A DNA stretch of 64,000 nt from Dasypus novemcinctus (taxonomy: Eukaryota; Chordata; Mammalia; Cingulata; Dasypodidae). The notes beneath the pieces were generated by a model that worked only from the letters and a program-made list of their open reading frames with translations, did not search any database and had not been told where the DNA came from. The translations under genes and the position numbers were made by a program. Where the stretch lies: positions 36,438,770 through 36,502,769 of the forward strand of contig NC_080682.1 of the NCBI RefSeq assembly GCF_030445035.2. Reading direction: 5' to 3'. Of this stretch, positions 48,837 through 61,125 are shown piece by piece; position 1 is the stretch's first letter, and each line of letters begins with the position of its first letter.

Positions 48837-49739
48837 TAAGTTACTCTTGTCTTCCACAACTTCCTCATGGCATTTTTCACCTCTGTGTTTCTGACTGCAG
48901 AAATGATAAGGTTTAACTTGGGGGTGAGGATTGCAAAAAAGAGTCACCAACTTGTCTACTGTGTAGGAAACTACGAGATACATGTAGGCAAACATGCAGG
49001 GCACAAAAAAGTGTACAACTATTGTAAAGTGGGAGCCACATGTGGAGCAAGATTTGTGCTGTCTTTTGAAGTCACAGGATTTCAGTGAGTACAGAATGAC
49101 AACATAGGAGATAAGTAACATGGACAAAATGAGCTAGCACATAACCCCACTATTGGCAGTCATCACCATTCCAAGCATGTAGGTGTCACTGCAGGCAAGC
49201 TTCAGCAGTAGGTGGGAAGAAGTTACACATGAAGAGGCCAAAGACATTGGGGCCGCAGAAAGGTAAGTCGATTAGAAGAAAATTTGTATAGTGTCTTGGG
49301 GGATCCCCCCAACACTGGCCACGACCACCAGGAAGCCCCAGAGCCCACTGGCAGAGGCTTGCAAACTGCCACGTAGAGGTCATAAGCCATGACAATGAGG
49401 ATGATCTCCAATCCTCCCAAGAAGTGCTCCACAAAGAGCACAGTCAGTCAAACACCCAAAGAGATGCTTCTCTGGTAAAGCAGGTCGGTGATCATTTTGG
49501 GGATGGAAATGGAGGTGTAGGAGGCATCTATGAAAGACAAGAAGGTGAGAAAGAAGTATGCAGGAACAGAAAGTGTGGGGCTGAGAGAGATAGTGAAGAC
49601 AATGAACAGATTGGCCAGCACAGTAAATAGAAAAATGAACAAAAAAGACAATGAAGAGTATCTTCTGTGAGTGTGGATTCTTTATGAGTCCCAAGAGAAT
49701 AAATTCAGTCACATTGTTGGGAGGCATGTGGTGATTCAT
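48837..49739 (-). pseudogene. OR4-like olfactory receptor pseudogene
   Basis: The ATG at 49739 opens MNHHMPPNNVTEFILLGL. A frameshift in TM1 moves to LFTVLANLFIVFTISLSP, followed by PAYFFLTFLSFIDASYTS. A stop at 49448-49450 interrupts SISLGV/LTVLFVEHFLGG. DRY is DLY in VMAYDLYVAVCKPL, after which several codons of ICL2 are missing. Further shifts split PFCGPNVFGLFMCN, LKLACSDTYMLGMVMTANSG and SYVVILYSLKSCDF. TM7 reads TPKLNLIISAVRNTEVKNAM in yet another frame, ending near 48837. All regions survive but at least four frame breaks and stops exist. A splice acceptor ('TTTGTGATACAG') persists near 49769. Confidence 0.92.
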
Positions 49740-52700
49740 TTAGGGAGTAACACCTTCCTGAGGCCTGTATCACAAAGAGAAAAAGAAAGATATTTAACTG
49801 TGGAAGAGTCTTGTCTGAATTTCACAGTATAGAAATAAGGTAGTCACCACAATTGTGGAATGCATCTTTAACCCCCTTCACACAAGTAATTGCTTCAATT
49901 ATTCACTCCATTTCCTATATGATGTTGCTTCCTTATCTTAAGACACCTTGCATTTACCACCCATCTTTTATAGGGAACCATGTTATCTAAAATCTAAGAA
50001 AATATGGGGCTATATGAGGGAGGAGACCAGTAGTCTCTCTTTGTTCCAACTCTATTTGACTTTGCTAAGTTGTATTAGTTGCTGTAAGCTTCCAAGGCCT
50101 CTTCTGCATCTGTAAACATACTAATAGTGACTGCAAAATATATTTTGCAAGCTCCAAATGCTGCAAACAGTAAAGGGTTTTTCCATCTTTCAGGAGAATT
50201 GACATTTGAACCAACAGTTCTAATTGTATAAAGAAAGGCATTGTCTACTGGACAAGAAATGCCATAAACCACAGTTTAAGGAAATTTTTAAGTAGTTGGA
50301 AACACACCTTGGCTTCTTACCACAACACATGTTATTCACGTCTGTTTTCTCACTGTGCAGAGTAGAATGCCAGAAATAGTGTTTGTGATGCCGGAACTTA
50401 CTAAAATGATGAATAAATGCTTGGAGAATTGCCACACTTCTTACATCCCTATGTGAAAGAATATGCATGTGTCCCAGTCCATAAACCTAGGAGCCCAAGT
50501 GGTCCTGTCAACCTGCTCTATCGTTACCCACTATATGATAAACATTTTTTTTAAAAGATATTTTTGAAAGGAGGCTACATCCAAGTTGAACAGTTTGCAG
50601 CATAATCTATAGGGTTAAGTATAGAAATATTAATTCCCTCTAGGAAAGAGTTTGTTACAAAATTATTTGACTTCCAAGTTAATTAAAATGTTGGTCAATT
50701 AATATTACTTATTTTACAAAATTATATTTCACGTACAATTTGGTATATTCCCACTCAATAAACGTATATTTTCAATAGAAAGTGGTTAAAAATAAAACAA
50801 AGCAAAAAATTCTTGATAATTTCTACATTTTATAAAGGTCTTTTAAATAAAGAGAACCCTTACTTTCAAAGTTTTAAAAACTTTGTTAAAATAATTAAGT
50901 TTTTAAAATAATTAAAAAAATAAGTTTTTAAAAAAGTTTTAAAGAAGAAGTTTTTAAAGTAAAATAGAGAGATAGATGATAGAGAGATAGATAGTATATA
51001 GGGAGATAAAATACTATATATTAACATATACATATACACACAAACACACATTTATAAAATCTACCTATTGCTTATATGTTCACTAATCCAACAATTATTT
51101 ATTGGAGTCTCACTACGCATATACATTTATATGTTTGCCTGCAAAGTTGCAAAACATCTTTGTTAAATGTCTTTAGTATTCCCTCTCCACAGGTATTTTA
51201 ATACCAAACAGCAATGGTTCAAACACCCATGAAATGAATGATCTTCCTAAGTGTTTTATGTTTCTGCTATACACATATTCTTCCATTCTCTTTCCATTCT
51301 CTCATTACATCCATTGTCCATCAATTGTTAAAGGGTATCACATTATTTCTCAAATGGGACAATCATCCCAATTTAGGGACATAAATTCACCAAAGGAAAA
51401 AAAAAGAAAATTTAAAATAATGAGTTAAATTTATTCTGCAAAACATGTTTATTTCCCTTCCAAAAAAAAGAGATAAAAGCATTTTGGTTTTAATTAGGGT
51501 AGATGAAAACCTTATGTACATGTGAAAAGTGCTGCTACTTCTTTGTAATTCTTTAGTACTAGGTTGCAGCCTACAAACATCAGAGAAAGGATATTTTGTT
51601 CAAAAAGTAGAAATAAGATATTATTTACAAAATGATTTAGAAATAACTATGAAGAAATAGAAAAACTGTCTTTATTTTTCCTTTAATGAATAATATTCAT
51701 TCTAGGAATAGACCATAAAGGAAAATATATTTAAAAGGGAAAATCAATACTGATAAATATGTTCAACAAATTATTAGTTGTGGAAAGTTAGAAAATGCAT
51801 GGTCTATCCAACATTTGAAAAATGGTTAAGTAAAAATTGAGTACATCACTTTCAACAGTGTATAGATTTTAAAAGAAATGTTTTTAAATATTGTGTTAAA
51901 ATGTAGGAAAATTCTTATCTCATAATATTAAACTGGAAAATCTGGATGCAAATTTCAATACATAATATGATTGTAAGTTAAATACATATCAATTGGGAAA
52001 AAAAGAAAAAAGATCCCAAGATGCTACTTATAAATGTGAAATTAAGGTGATTTTCTTTTCCTTGATGCTTGCGTGCTGAAGGGATTTAAACTTCAAATTG
52101 TTGGGACTGCAGTGAGTTAAGTTATGATTATATTATTTTTAAGGTGCATTTATATCTGAGGTTTATCTATAATCATATGATTTCTGGAAATAAAACTCTC
52201 ACCTATTAACTGGTTGATGCAGTTCCATGCCAGGATTCCAGGCAGCTGTTAGTTGACACCGAGAGAAGTAAAGTTGTAAGATTTAAAGTGCTAACTAGCT
52301 CAGCTACAATAAGTCTCTGTTGAATTATAAATGGCAATTGTAGATAATAACTTTCCTTGAGTCTTAAAAGTACTGCCACATATCCTGTTTTAAGCGAAGT
52401 TTCTTAACTGTGGCTAATGAGAACCATCCAATTATTTCACATTACTTAACTGAACATCAGAGAACTTTTACAGCATTTCATTTTTAACTTTCAAATCTAC
52501 CTTTAAGTCTACCTGAACACAAATCAGAATAACAAAAGAACAAAATGGAATGAGTCAAACACTTACAAATTAACTAAATGACTCTGATTTTGGACGTTTG
52601 ATAACAAATGAAACTAGTATGAGTTTCTGGATATTTGCTATTGTAAAAAGTAGATATTTATGTAGGTAACTATCTGATTTTTAAAATTTTCACCAGAATA

Positions 52701-55379
52701 TTATGTTTCTTTAACAAGCCATCCTTTATGTTGATCATAATTTTTAGATACTGTATTCAGGTATCCTTGCAGGACAGTTATAAATCCTTCTATATTAATG
52801 GAAACTCACACCACAGGAAATGTTCAGCACCTCTTCAAGGCAGTTGTTTATTGCTCTTATTATGGAATAAACTAATATAATAATGAAGAAAATAAGTTCA
52901 CTTTTTGAATTATATGAATATGATAAAATGTATTTCTAGCAGCAATTCAAATTTAATCTCACAATACACCTGTGGAATAGAAAAGATAACTCCTGGATTG
53001 ACACAGGAGGGTGTGCTCACTGAACAACAAGTCATGATAGCAAACAGCTCAAGAAAACAGTCTGAGTCCACCTAATGAAACTTAGTTTGTTGAGACCATT
53101 TGACTATTGTAGTGCTGGCTATGATAATCTTTGTGATAGTAAGTCCCAAAGAAGGCTTGAATGGGATTTGAAACAATCCAAAGAACTTTAAGGAATATAA
53201 ATACTCACCTGTGAAAAAATCTTTAACTTGTCTTCTTTTTTCAAATGAAACAGAATCAGAACATAGAATTAGTACATACTTAGAAGGTTAATTTGCCCAT
53301 CCTCATAAAAGATTGAGATCCATTCAGTGGATTTGGGGATAACCCATTAAATGTTCATCAGCTTCTACTTAAATAGCTAGGGCAGTGGCAAGAAAGTTGT
53401 GTTTTTTGTTTTTGTTTTTTAAATCCCTACATCTGGGGAATTTTCCAGGGTCTAAAATCCTATGACACGGAGAAAGGGCAGCCTCTAAAGTGTTAAGTCT
53501 AAAATCAATCTGGGTTGTATATGAAGGTAAAATTTCAAAAGTGGGGCTCCTGTAGCTATATCAGGAAAGTCTGTTTCCAGAATACAAGTCTAAAGAGAAA
53601 GTGAAAAAAATATTGGAAAGACAGTAACACATTTTCAAACTAGAAGAGTAAACCAGAATGAAAGCAGAAGAAACGAAATATGTATCAGATCACAGGTAGT
53701 CATTAAGCAGTTGAAGTATACTTTGCTGTTTGACCTTTTCAGGAACTAATTCTGCAAAAATTCTGCAAAAATTCAGTGTTCTTATGGGTAACTTTTGTGC
53801 ATTTCAATAGACATGAATTCATATTCTCAAGGCAACAAAACATTCAATAGAAGAATTCCTACCTTCAAATCCTTAGTCCACTCCAAATATCCTTCCATCC
53901 CAGAAGGACATTTTCTAAGGTATTTACCAGAAAGTTCAGGGTGGTGAACTGTAGTCATTTGCTGGACTCTACATATAATTACTCATAACGCTTCAATTTT
54001 ACTTCTTAAACTTATAGTAGAAGCAAATATATTTAGAAATGCATTAACAATATTTAAGGTAATAAAAATGTCATTAACAGAACCAAAACACTTAGAAATA
54101 CTCTCTGAATTACACAAATAAACTGCCTTTAGAAATGGCAAGACAGTTTAAGGTCATAAAATGAGATGGTGGCAGAATGATAAAATAAAACTCATGTCTC
54201 CTGATACTGAAACCTCTATTCTTATTCTACTTCATTTTTTCTACAATCATAATATGCTTGTTAAATATTGTTACATCATGATATCCATTAACTTCTTTTA
54301 TAAAACGTACTGTACCCATGATATGGGAGGCAGGATTTGCCAAACTGAAGAAGTAACTATAAAGACATTTGTAATATACATTTATCTTTGGGGACCAGAC
54401 TTCATTTTTTAAAAGAGCCAAAAACTATTCACAATATGAATAGGTCATATTATTTATGACTTAAGTAAATTTAATTAAGAAATACTTCCTTTGCTCAAAT
54501 GTGGAATAATGATTTCTGTTTTCTTCCATATCTTATAAACCATTTTGAGAAGCAATTTGCAAATAAGATACTAAGAAATGTTCTTAGTAATGTCAGATTC
54601 AAGTAACTAAACAACTGATTTTTTATCGTAACTAAGCAACTGATTTTTAATAGTGAAAAATGTTTTATGGATATATTTTTCTATGTGCTTTTTAAAAAAT
54701 CTGCATTTAGTTTATACTAATGATTTTGAATCTAATAAGTTATCATTTCCTATGTCATATAATCACAAATATTTTATTATACCAAACCATAATCAAACAC
54801 TAACACCATGGAATTCTATGTAACTGAAAGTTCATAGGAAATAGACTAAGAATGTTGGTGTTCAAGGCTGACTTAAACATTCTATGATATAGTTATTTAA
54901 TATTTATGATCCACCATTTTTTCTGTTTAAATAAGTACACTCGATTTTAATTTCATAGAGTTGTCATGAGCATATGAGGGCATGTACAAATTTTCATTTT
55001 GGTTTAAATGGAACAAATTTTTTATTATTACTGGCATTTCTTACTCAACGAAACAAGTGCCCAATATAATTTTAAACATTAGAATATGGAATATGTCCCA
55101 ATAAAGTATTATCAAGTATTTTCTTTCTAAATTGTATTACATTCTCTCCTATATACCAGTAGGCAATACAACTTTATGAGGAGCAGCTACATTTTTATTA
55201 GGTATGTTACAAAACCCTGAAATAAATTTATCTTGGTAACTTACATACAAGTTAAATTTGCTCATTTTTACAATTAATTTGCTACAAGAAACTATTTGAT
55301 CTATATGCTGCATTTTTTTCCTGATACTCTTCAAAATGATAGAAAGAGCATGGTATAAACAAATATTTAGAAACAAATA
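49740..55379. other. Long AT-rich intergenic stretch
   Basis: No gene found over 5.6 kb. Low-complexity 'aagtttttaaa' blocks lie at 50865-50960 and a GATA-type repeat at about 50965-51005. A short tandem pair 'ctgcaaaaatt' lies at 53750-53775. Two units of 'taact-aa-aactgattttt' lie at 54603-54650. I recognise no young LTR, SINE or L1 here. The hydrophobic or lysine-rich short open frames look like chance frames in AT-rich DNA. Confidence 0.4.
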
Positions 55380-55520
55380 TAGATGACAGTTATTATCTCT
55401 GTCTCTGATTTTGGGTAGGTCATTTAATCCTTTTGAGTATATTTTCCTTCATCTGTAAAATAGGAATAACCAAGATGATAATGCCTACCTTGGAAAAGAT
55501 TCTGTAAATGTTGGATGAGA
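55380..55520 (+). repeat. MIR-like SINE fragment
   Basis: 'ttttgggtaggtcatttaat', 'ttccttcatctgtaaaatag' and 'gataatgcctacctt' follow the forward MIR order ('gtgaccttgggcaagtta', 'ctcatctgtaaaatgggg', 'aatagtacctacctca'). Confidence 0.65.
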
Positions 55521-55636
55521 GGTGGGGTAAAAAGGTTTTAGAGTAAAAAACAAAAAAAAATAAAGTTTTTGATAAAAATATAATCTTTGTATTGGATAAT
55601 TTTCTCTCCAAAATTACATCCCTGTTTAATAACAGT

Positions 55637-56485
55637 CTAATAAAATTTTTTTACTTCTGTGTTCTTTACTCTATAGCTAATAGGATTTAATGTGGGAATG
55701 ACAAGGTTATAGAATATTGCTATGCTTTTATCCATGGAGAAGAAGACTACTGGACACAGATACATAAAAATACAGGGCACAATTATAAGACAACTGTAAC
55801 GTGGGAGCTGCGTGTAGAAAGGGCCTTTTTCTTCCATGTAGATCTGGGAGTCTTCAAGGAGTACAGGATGACAACAGAGGCTATCAATAATATTACAGGT
55901 GATCACAGGGGTTACTCCACAATTGGCAGCTACCCAAGGACCAATGAGGAAAGTGTCATTGCCAGCACATTGTATCAGGGTGGGATGTCACACATGAAAT
56001 GTTTCATGATGTTTGGTCCACAGAATGGGAGCCAGAAGGTGACTAGAACCTGTCCTATGTGTACAAAGCCCACTGTCTAAAACATCACCACCAGTAGGCA
56101 GTATGTGCAGTGGTTCATGTAGTTCACTTAGTGCAGAGATCTGCAGACATTAATATAGCCATCACAGGCCACAAACATGAGAAGAACAACTTCAGAATGT
56201 CTAGGAAGTTCAACAAAGAACTGTACCATGCAGCCCTTGAAGGAGATGACTTTTGTCTGAGAGAGCACATCACCTAGAATTTTAGGAATTATTGAAGAGA
56301 AATAGCATGCATCTATCAAAGACAAGAAGGAAGATATATAATGTTGACTCCAAAGTTTGACTGCAGATTATGGTACTCACAATGATTTAGTTGCCCCTGA
56401 CAGTAACAATGTAGATGATAAATAAGACACTGCATAGAATTCTCTGAACCTGAGGATTTGCATAAGTCCTGAATGCTCTTCCAAA
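55637..56485 (-). pseudogene. OR4-like olfactory receptor pseudogene, 5' truncated
   Basis: The 5' end is lost. The first OR text is NPQVQRILCSVLFIIYIVTVRGN, cut by a stop, then IIVSTIICSQTLEST of TM2 and SLIDACYFSSIIPKILGDVL with ISFKGCMVQFFVELPRHSE. DRY is degraded to CDGY (FVACDGYINVCRSLH). The middle (TM4 to TM5) is broken over several frames. The 3' part retains VPCIFMYLCPVVFFSMDKS and IPTLNPISYRVKNTEVKKFY, the TM6-TM7 region, ending at 55637. Upstream of about 56485 the sequence changes to L1 5' UTR, so the L1 insertion or an associated deletion removed the N-terminus. Confidence 0.88.
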
Positions 56486-56489
56486 AACA

Positions 56490-58403
56490 ACAGAGAAAAA
56501 GCCAAAAGCTGTCAAAGTACCTGTTTTGGGGATCAGGAGATCAGGACAGTATTGCACTTCTCCCAAGCAGGTGAGAGAGAGCACATGAAGAAGCTGAAAT
56601 GACAATCGTGAATTACCAAACCCTCTGAGGCAGCCAAGAAGTTCTCCCCTCTGCCACCCCTAAGATATTAAGCTGGGTTAAAACACCTGGCTCACTGAAA
56701 ATACCTGAGAAGGAACACAGACAACTTTCTTTCTGTCAGTTGTTTCAAGAGAAAAAGGAGGGGAGGTTGGAATGCTTTTCTTCAGTGAATTCTTCCAACA
56801 GAGCCCACTTTGAATCTCCAATCTGGAGATTCAACACAGGAACACTGGAAAGCCAAGAGGAAACAATTCCATGGAAAGTTGCCCTCACTAATACCATCTG
56901 CTGGCCAGTGGGGAAATTGCATGGGAAAAAACTGTTCATGCCCTCTGTATACAATCCCTGGGGAAAAAATCTTCACCCAATAATGAATTCCTGGTTCAAT
57001 TTTGAAAACTTAAGCTGAACAATTTTAAAGATTGAGAACAAGTTGAACCAAATATCAAAGAAGAGGTGTGGAAAGAAATAAACGAGAGAGAAATTGGTCA
57101 TGAGTAAATACAACAACATAATCAAATGACTAGAAATCAGCAAAAAAACTACAAGCTATACTAGGAACCAGGAAGAGATGGCCCAGCCAAAAGAGCAAAC
57201 CAAATATACTGAAGAAATACAGGATTTAAGACATTCAATCAGTGATAATCACACAGCTCTCCTAAGTAAAATATTTTATAGGAAACATGACTAAAGAAAT
57301 AAAGGATATTAAGAAGACACTTGGAAAGCATAAAGAACAATTTGAAAACCTGCAAAGAAAAGTAACAGACCTTATGTGAATCAAGGACATGTTGGATGAG
57401 ATTAAAAAGATATTAGAGGCATATAGGAGCAGATTTGAATTGCTTGAAGACAGGATTAGTGACTTTGAAGGCAGAATATCTGATCTGGAAAAGACAGGAG
57501 AAGAGAAAAAGAGGGGAATGGAAAAAATGGAACAGAGTCTTAGGGAATTAAATGACAACATGAAATGTACAAATGTTCACATTATTGGTTTCCCAGAAGG
57601 AGAAGAGAATGGAAAAGGAGTAGAAAGAATATTTGAGGAAATAATGACTGGAAACTTCCCAACCTTTATGAAGGACAATAAATATTAATATCCTAGAAGG
57701 GCATTACACCCCAAACAGAATAAATCCAAATAGACATTCCCTAAGGCACTTACTATTCAGAATGACAAATATCAAAGATAAAGAGGATTCTGAAAGCAGC
57801 AAGAGAAAAGCAAAGAATCACATACAAGGGAAAATCGTTAAAATTAAGTGCTGACCTCTCATCAGAAACCATGAAGGAGAGAAGAAAGTGGTATCATGTA
57901 TTGAAGATACTGAAAGAGAAAATTCTGTATTTGTCAAATATGTCCTTCAAAAGGGCAGTGAGGTCAAAGTCTTCACAGACAAACAAAAACCGATAGAATA
58001 TATTATCAAAGATCATATTTGCAGGAGATCCTAAAGGGGGTGCTGTAGCCTGAAAGGAACAAAACAAGGGTCAGAGATTTGGATAAGAGTTTAGAAATGA
58101 AGATTATTAAGAAGGGTAAACTAAAAGATACTAAGACAGATAGTAGAATGATATGACAACAGAGAACCTAAGGACAAAATGGATGAAGTAAATAATGCCT
58201 TTATGGTAATAACACTGAATGCTAATTGCTTGAACGCCACAATCAAAAGCCATAGACTGATAATGGATTAAAAAAAATAAGAACAGACTATGTATTTTCT
58301 ACAAGAGATGCACCTCAAATGTAAGGATATAATGAGATTAAAAGTGAAAGTTTGGAAAAAGGTCTTCCATGCAAATAGTAACCAAAAAAGAGCAGGAGTA
58401 GAC
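56490..58403 (+). mobile_element. L1 5' half: 5' UTR, ORF1 and start of ORF2
   Basis: About 850 bp of 5' UTR-like sequence ('agttctcccctctgccaccc', 'acaacataatcaaatgacta') leads to ORF1 near 57285. A short intergenic part follows, then the ORF2 beginning at about 58160-58400, recognisable in the endonuclease N-terminal order TLNANCLNATIKSHRLI and RLKVKVWKKVFHAN. It stops at 58403. Copies that keep the 5' end but lose the 3' end are uncommon for L1, so later deletion or nested insertion is likely. The 58620-58965 piece may be its continuation. Confidence 0.8.
57389..57688 (+). pseudogene. L1 ORF1 protein remnant, coiled coil to RRM start
   Basis: A 99-codon open stretch of LINE-1 ORF1, the RNA-binding chaperone that coats L1 RNA. 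It shows heptad-like coiled coil (RISDFEGRISDLEKT) followed by the NVHIIGFPEGEE motif that opens the RNA-recognition domain, then a stop after NFPTFMKDNKY. Intact ORF1p is about 340 residues, so roughly two thirds is missing or out of frame. Upstream codons are readable but interrupted by a TGA near 57377. No function is expected. Confidence 0.85.
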
Positions 58404-58429
58404 CACATCGATGTAAAATAACAATATTA

Positions 58430-58615
58430 TAATGTATGAACAGTAATTACTCAGTGCAACCCCATGAAAGATCCTCAGCCTGAAGCAACAAGCTGCTCTG
58501 CTCAGGAATTCCTGACTCACATAATCCATCTGAGATAATAAATGATCGTGTTTTTTTAAAAAGCCACTTAGTTTTGGAGTGATTTTTAATAGAGCATTAG
58601 TATCTGAAACACCAT
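58430..58615 (+). repeat. MLT1-type LTR 3' end fragment
   Basis: 'aggaattcctgactcacata', 'gagataataaatgatcgtgt' and 'aaaaagccacttagttttgg' match the 3' portion of MLT-type MaLR LTRs (AATAAA site, then 'agccactaagttttgg'). It lies between two L1 pieces of the same orientation. Boundaries are approximate. Confidence 0.5.
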
Positions 58616-58619
58616 ATTA

Positions 58620-58965
58620 AATTAGAAAGTGTGGCATTAACTCATGGGAAGACAAACTTATTGAGCAAAATTGAAACTGAGGAAACAGAAATATGCATAT
58701 GCATAATAAATTAATAAATGGAAGTGGTACCATCACAGGGAAGTGGAAGATTTAATGGTTATTCCATAAATAGTGCTAGGGCAATTTAGTCATTCTTATG
58801 ATATAAAAGGAAAGTACATCTCCACCTCACACCATATCTACAAGTTAAAATGCGGTGTGGAGTAGATTAAAGCCATCATTGTGAAAAGCAAAATTTTAAA
58901 ATTTCTAGAGAAAATTATCTTTTTCAATCTCAGGGCAGGGAAGGTCTTTGAAAAATAGTTGCTGT
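58620..58965 (+). mobile_element. L1 ORF2 3' fragment
   Basis: 'ccataaatagtgctagggca', 'tctccacctcacaccatatc' and 'aattttaaaatttctagaga' follow the ORF2 passage also seen at 24540-24700 in the other plus-strand L1. It may be the distal part of the L1 at 56490 after an internal deletion. Confidence 0.65.
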
Positions 58966-60129
58966 TACCTTCCTTCCTGATCCTTGCTTCCTTTTCTCTG
59001 GATCACAGCTTAGGTAGTGAATGCTTGATTTCAAAAGAGCCCATTCCTCTTTCCAAATGCCAACTCTTCTGGCCTCTCTAAACATTTATTAGCTCCTAAT
59101 TCCTTTTACTGGATTATTTTCTGATTAAAACATCTAGAATACTTTTGATTTCCTTTACTTATAAATATATTTGCCTGAATGGCATTTAAGTACACATAAG
59201 TGAATTTAAGTAATAAGTAGAGAAAAAGGATGAGGGGAAAATTCCAATTTTATGCTTTACTACATATCTTGTGAGTAGATTCCTCAACAGGAAAAAGGTA
59301 AGGTCAGACGCTTAAAATTATATCCATGTAAAATGAATTATATCTGCAACAATGTTACAGTGCGATTATAAATGGGAAGGTGCCTTAGATTTATCACTTA
59401 AGTCAAAGAAAACATATTGTTTTATTTACAAGGAATCAGAATGTTATTTGTTGTGTAAAGTAAAAGAAGACAATCTGTTCCCATATGTTTAACCACCATT
59501 GTGTTTTTAAAATGTGTCCCCAGAGACTTGAAAGTAATGCCTGCATATTCTAGTGCTCTTCTATGATATGAAATGTTTAAATATGAATTTCAATTTTTGG
59601 AGGAAGACAATTGATCTAGATGTGCATGATGGGTCTGAATATGTTACTGTCCTAAGGACAGTCATAATGCATTCACACAATTAATATATGGTATCTGCTT
59701 ATTTTCACTCCATCATAGATTTTTAAAAGTTAGCATGTAGCATGTTATAAGCTAACAAAGTTAATTTCTCATAGGTATATCCTCATTCATTTGCACATGC
59801 TGTGATATTTAATTTGACCAAGACAATAAATTTTACTATTAGGATAACTGTTTAGCAATCAGAATTTTAAGTAAAAATTTTATGTACTTGAAATCAAATA
59901 AAAAACGTTTGCCCAAAAGTTATTTTAACATAGTATAAATATATAAATATATATACACATATGGATATAAATATAGGATTAAGCCTGTATAATTTTATTG
60001 GTCCTTAAGGGCTACAACATATTCTACTTTGATAAAGAATAAGCTGACTAACCAAAACAAAATAATAAAGATATAGTAATATGTTCACTGATAGTGAAAT
60101 TATCCCTTACATCTATGAAATAATAAATA
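58966..60129. other. Intergenic, AT-rich, nothing assignable
   Basis: No gene or clear repeat. It contains the 3' flank of the OR pseudogene that ends at 60130 and a TATA-rich run near 59935-59965. Confidence 0.4.
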
Positions 60130-61083
60130 TCATGTTCTGAGTGAGGGATGTATCCCTCTTCCAAGTTTGGTCACTTTTCTGCACCAAAGTTTCCTCATAG
60201 CATTTTTTCATTTCTGCATTTCTCAGGGTAAATATTAAGGGGACCAACAGGGGGTTATGAAAGTTAAAACCACAGTCATGGATTTATCAATGGGAAAAGT
60301 GGAATGGGACCTTGCATACAGAAAGATACACAGAACAAAGAATAAAATAACCACAGCAATATGGGACACACAGGTGTAGAAGGTTTTGTGCTTTCCTTCC
60401 AAACCATGTATCTTCATGGAATGTAAGGGGACTCAATAGGAGACCAGGAGGATGAAGAAGATGACAGTGCAAATTGCACCTACATTGGCTGTCATAGAAA
60501 GTCCCAGGAGGTATGTGTTGGTACAAGCAAACTTTAATAAGGGGTACATATCACATACAAAGTTGTCAGTGACATTGAAGTCACAGAAAGGGAGATGATA
60601 AAGAGAAATTGAACCAATGAGTGCAGAAAGCCTCCAATCAAGGTCACCAGTAGCTTAAGAGCACACACCAGCTGATTCATGATGACCAAATTACAAAGTT
60701 TATGTATGGCCACGTAGCAGTCATACGCCATCACCAATAGAAGAATGAATTCAGCACCAGCAAATAAATGATCTCTAAAGACTTCAGTCATGCAAACCTG
60801 GAAAGAAATGGTCTTCTTCTCCCACAGCAAGTCTACAATTATTTTGTGAGCAATGGCAGCAAAATAGATAGTATCTATCAATAATAAATAGGCCAGAAAA
60901 AAGTACATGGGAGAACCCAAAGATTGTCTGGCCATGACTGCCACTATGATGAGCAAGTTGCCCACTATTGTCACAATGTATATTGTGTGTGACAAATATA
61001 CATTGACAAAGAAGTTTTTGCCTCTCAGGATTCTGTGTGAGCCCCAGCAGGATGAACTCAGTTTCATTGAGCCTGTTCTCCAT
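60130..61083 (-). pseudogene. OR4A-like olfactory receptor pseudogene
   Basis: The ATG at 61083 starts MENRLNETEFILLGLTQNP. A frameshift near 61010 moves into [40 protein letters not shown] and KKTISFQVCMTEVFRDHLF. DRY is DCY (VMAYDCYVAIHK), and the PLHY that normally follows is disrupted. A second shift near 60600 restores FNVTDNFVCDMYPLLKFACT and AICTVIFFILLVSY, where a TGA at 60433-60435 stops translation. SHIAVVILFFVLCIFLYARS survives, and TM7 is frame-broken at TFITP. The tail NAMRKLWCRKVTKL is readable to the stop at 60130. Wording such as IGGFLHS and DKSMTV suggests OR4A rather than OR4C. A splice acceptor ('TTTTGCTTGCAG') is preserved upstream. Confidence 0.92.
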
Positions 61084-61104
61084 GCGTTCTTCTAAAGGGG
61101 TAAG

Positions 61105-61125
61105 TGCCTGCAAGCAAAAGGGTCA
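61105..61125 (-). promoter_or_regulatory. Splice acceptor before OR4A-like pseudogene
   Basis: On the minus strand 'CCCTTTTGCTTGCAG' precedes 'GCACTTACCCC', with the AG about 27 bases upstream of the ATG at 61083. This is the same arrangement as in the intact gene at 1583-2533. Confidence 0.6.
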
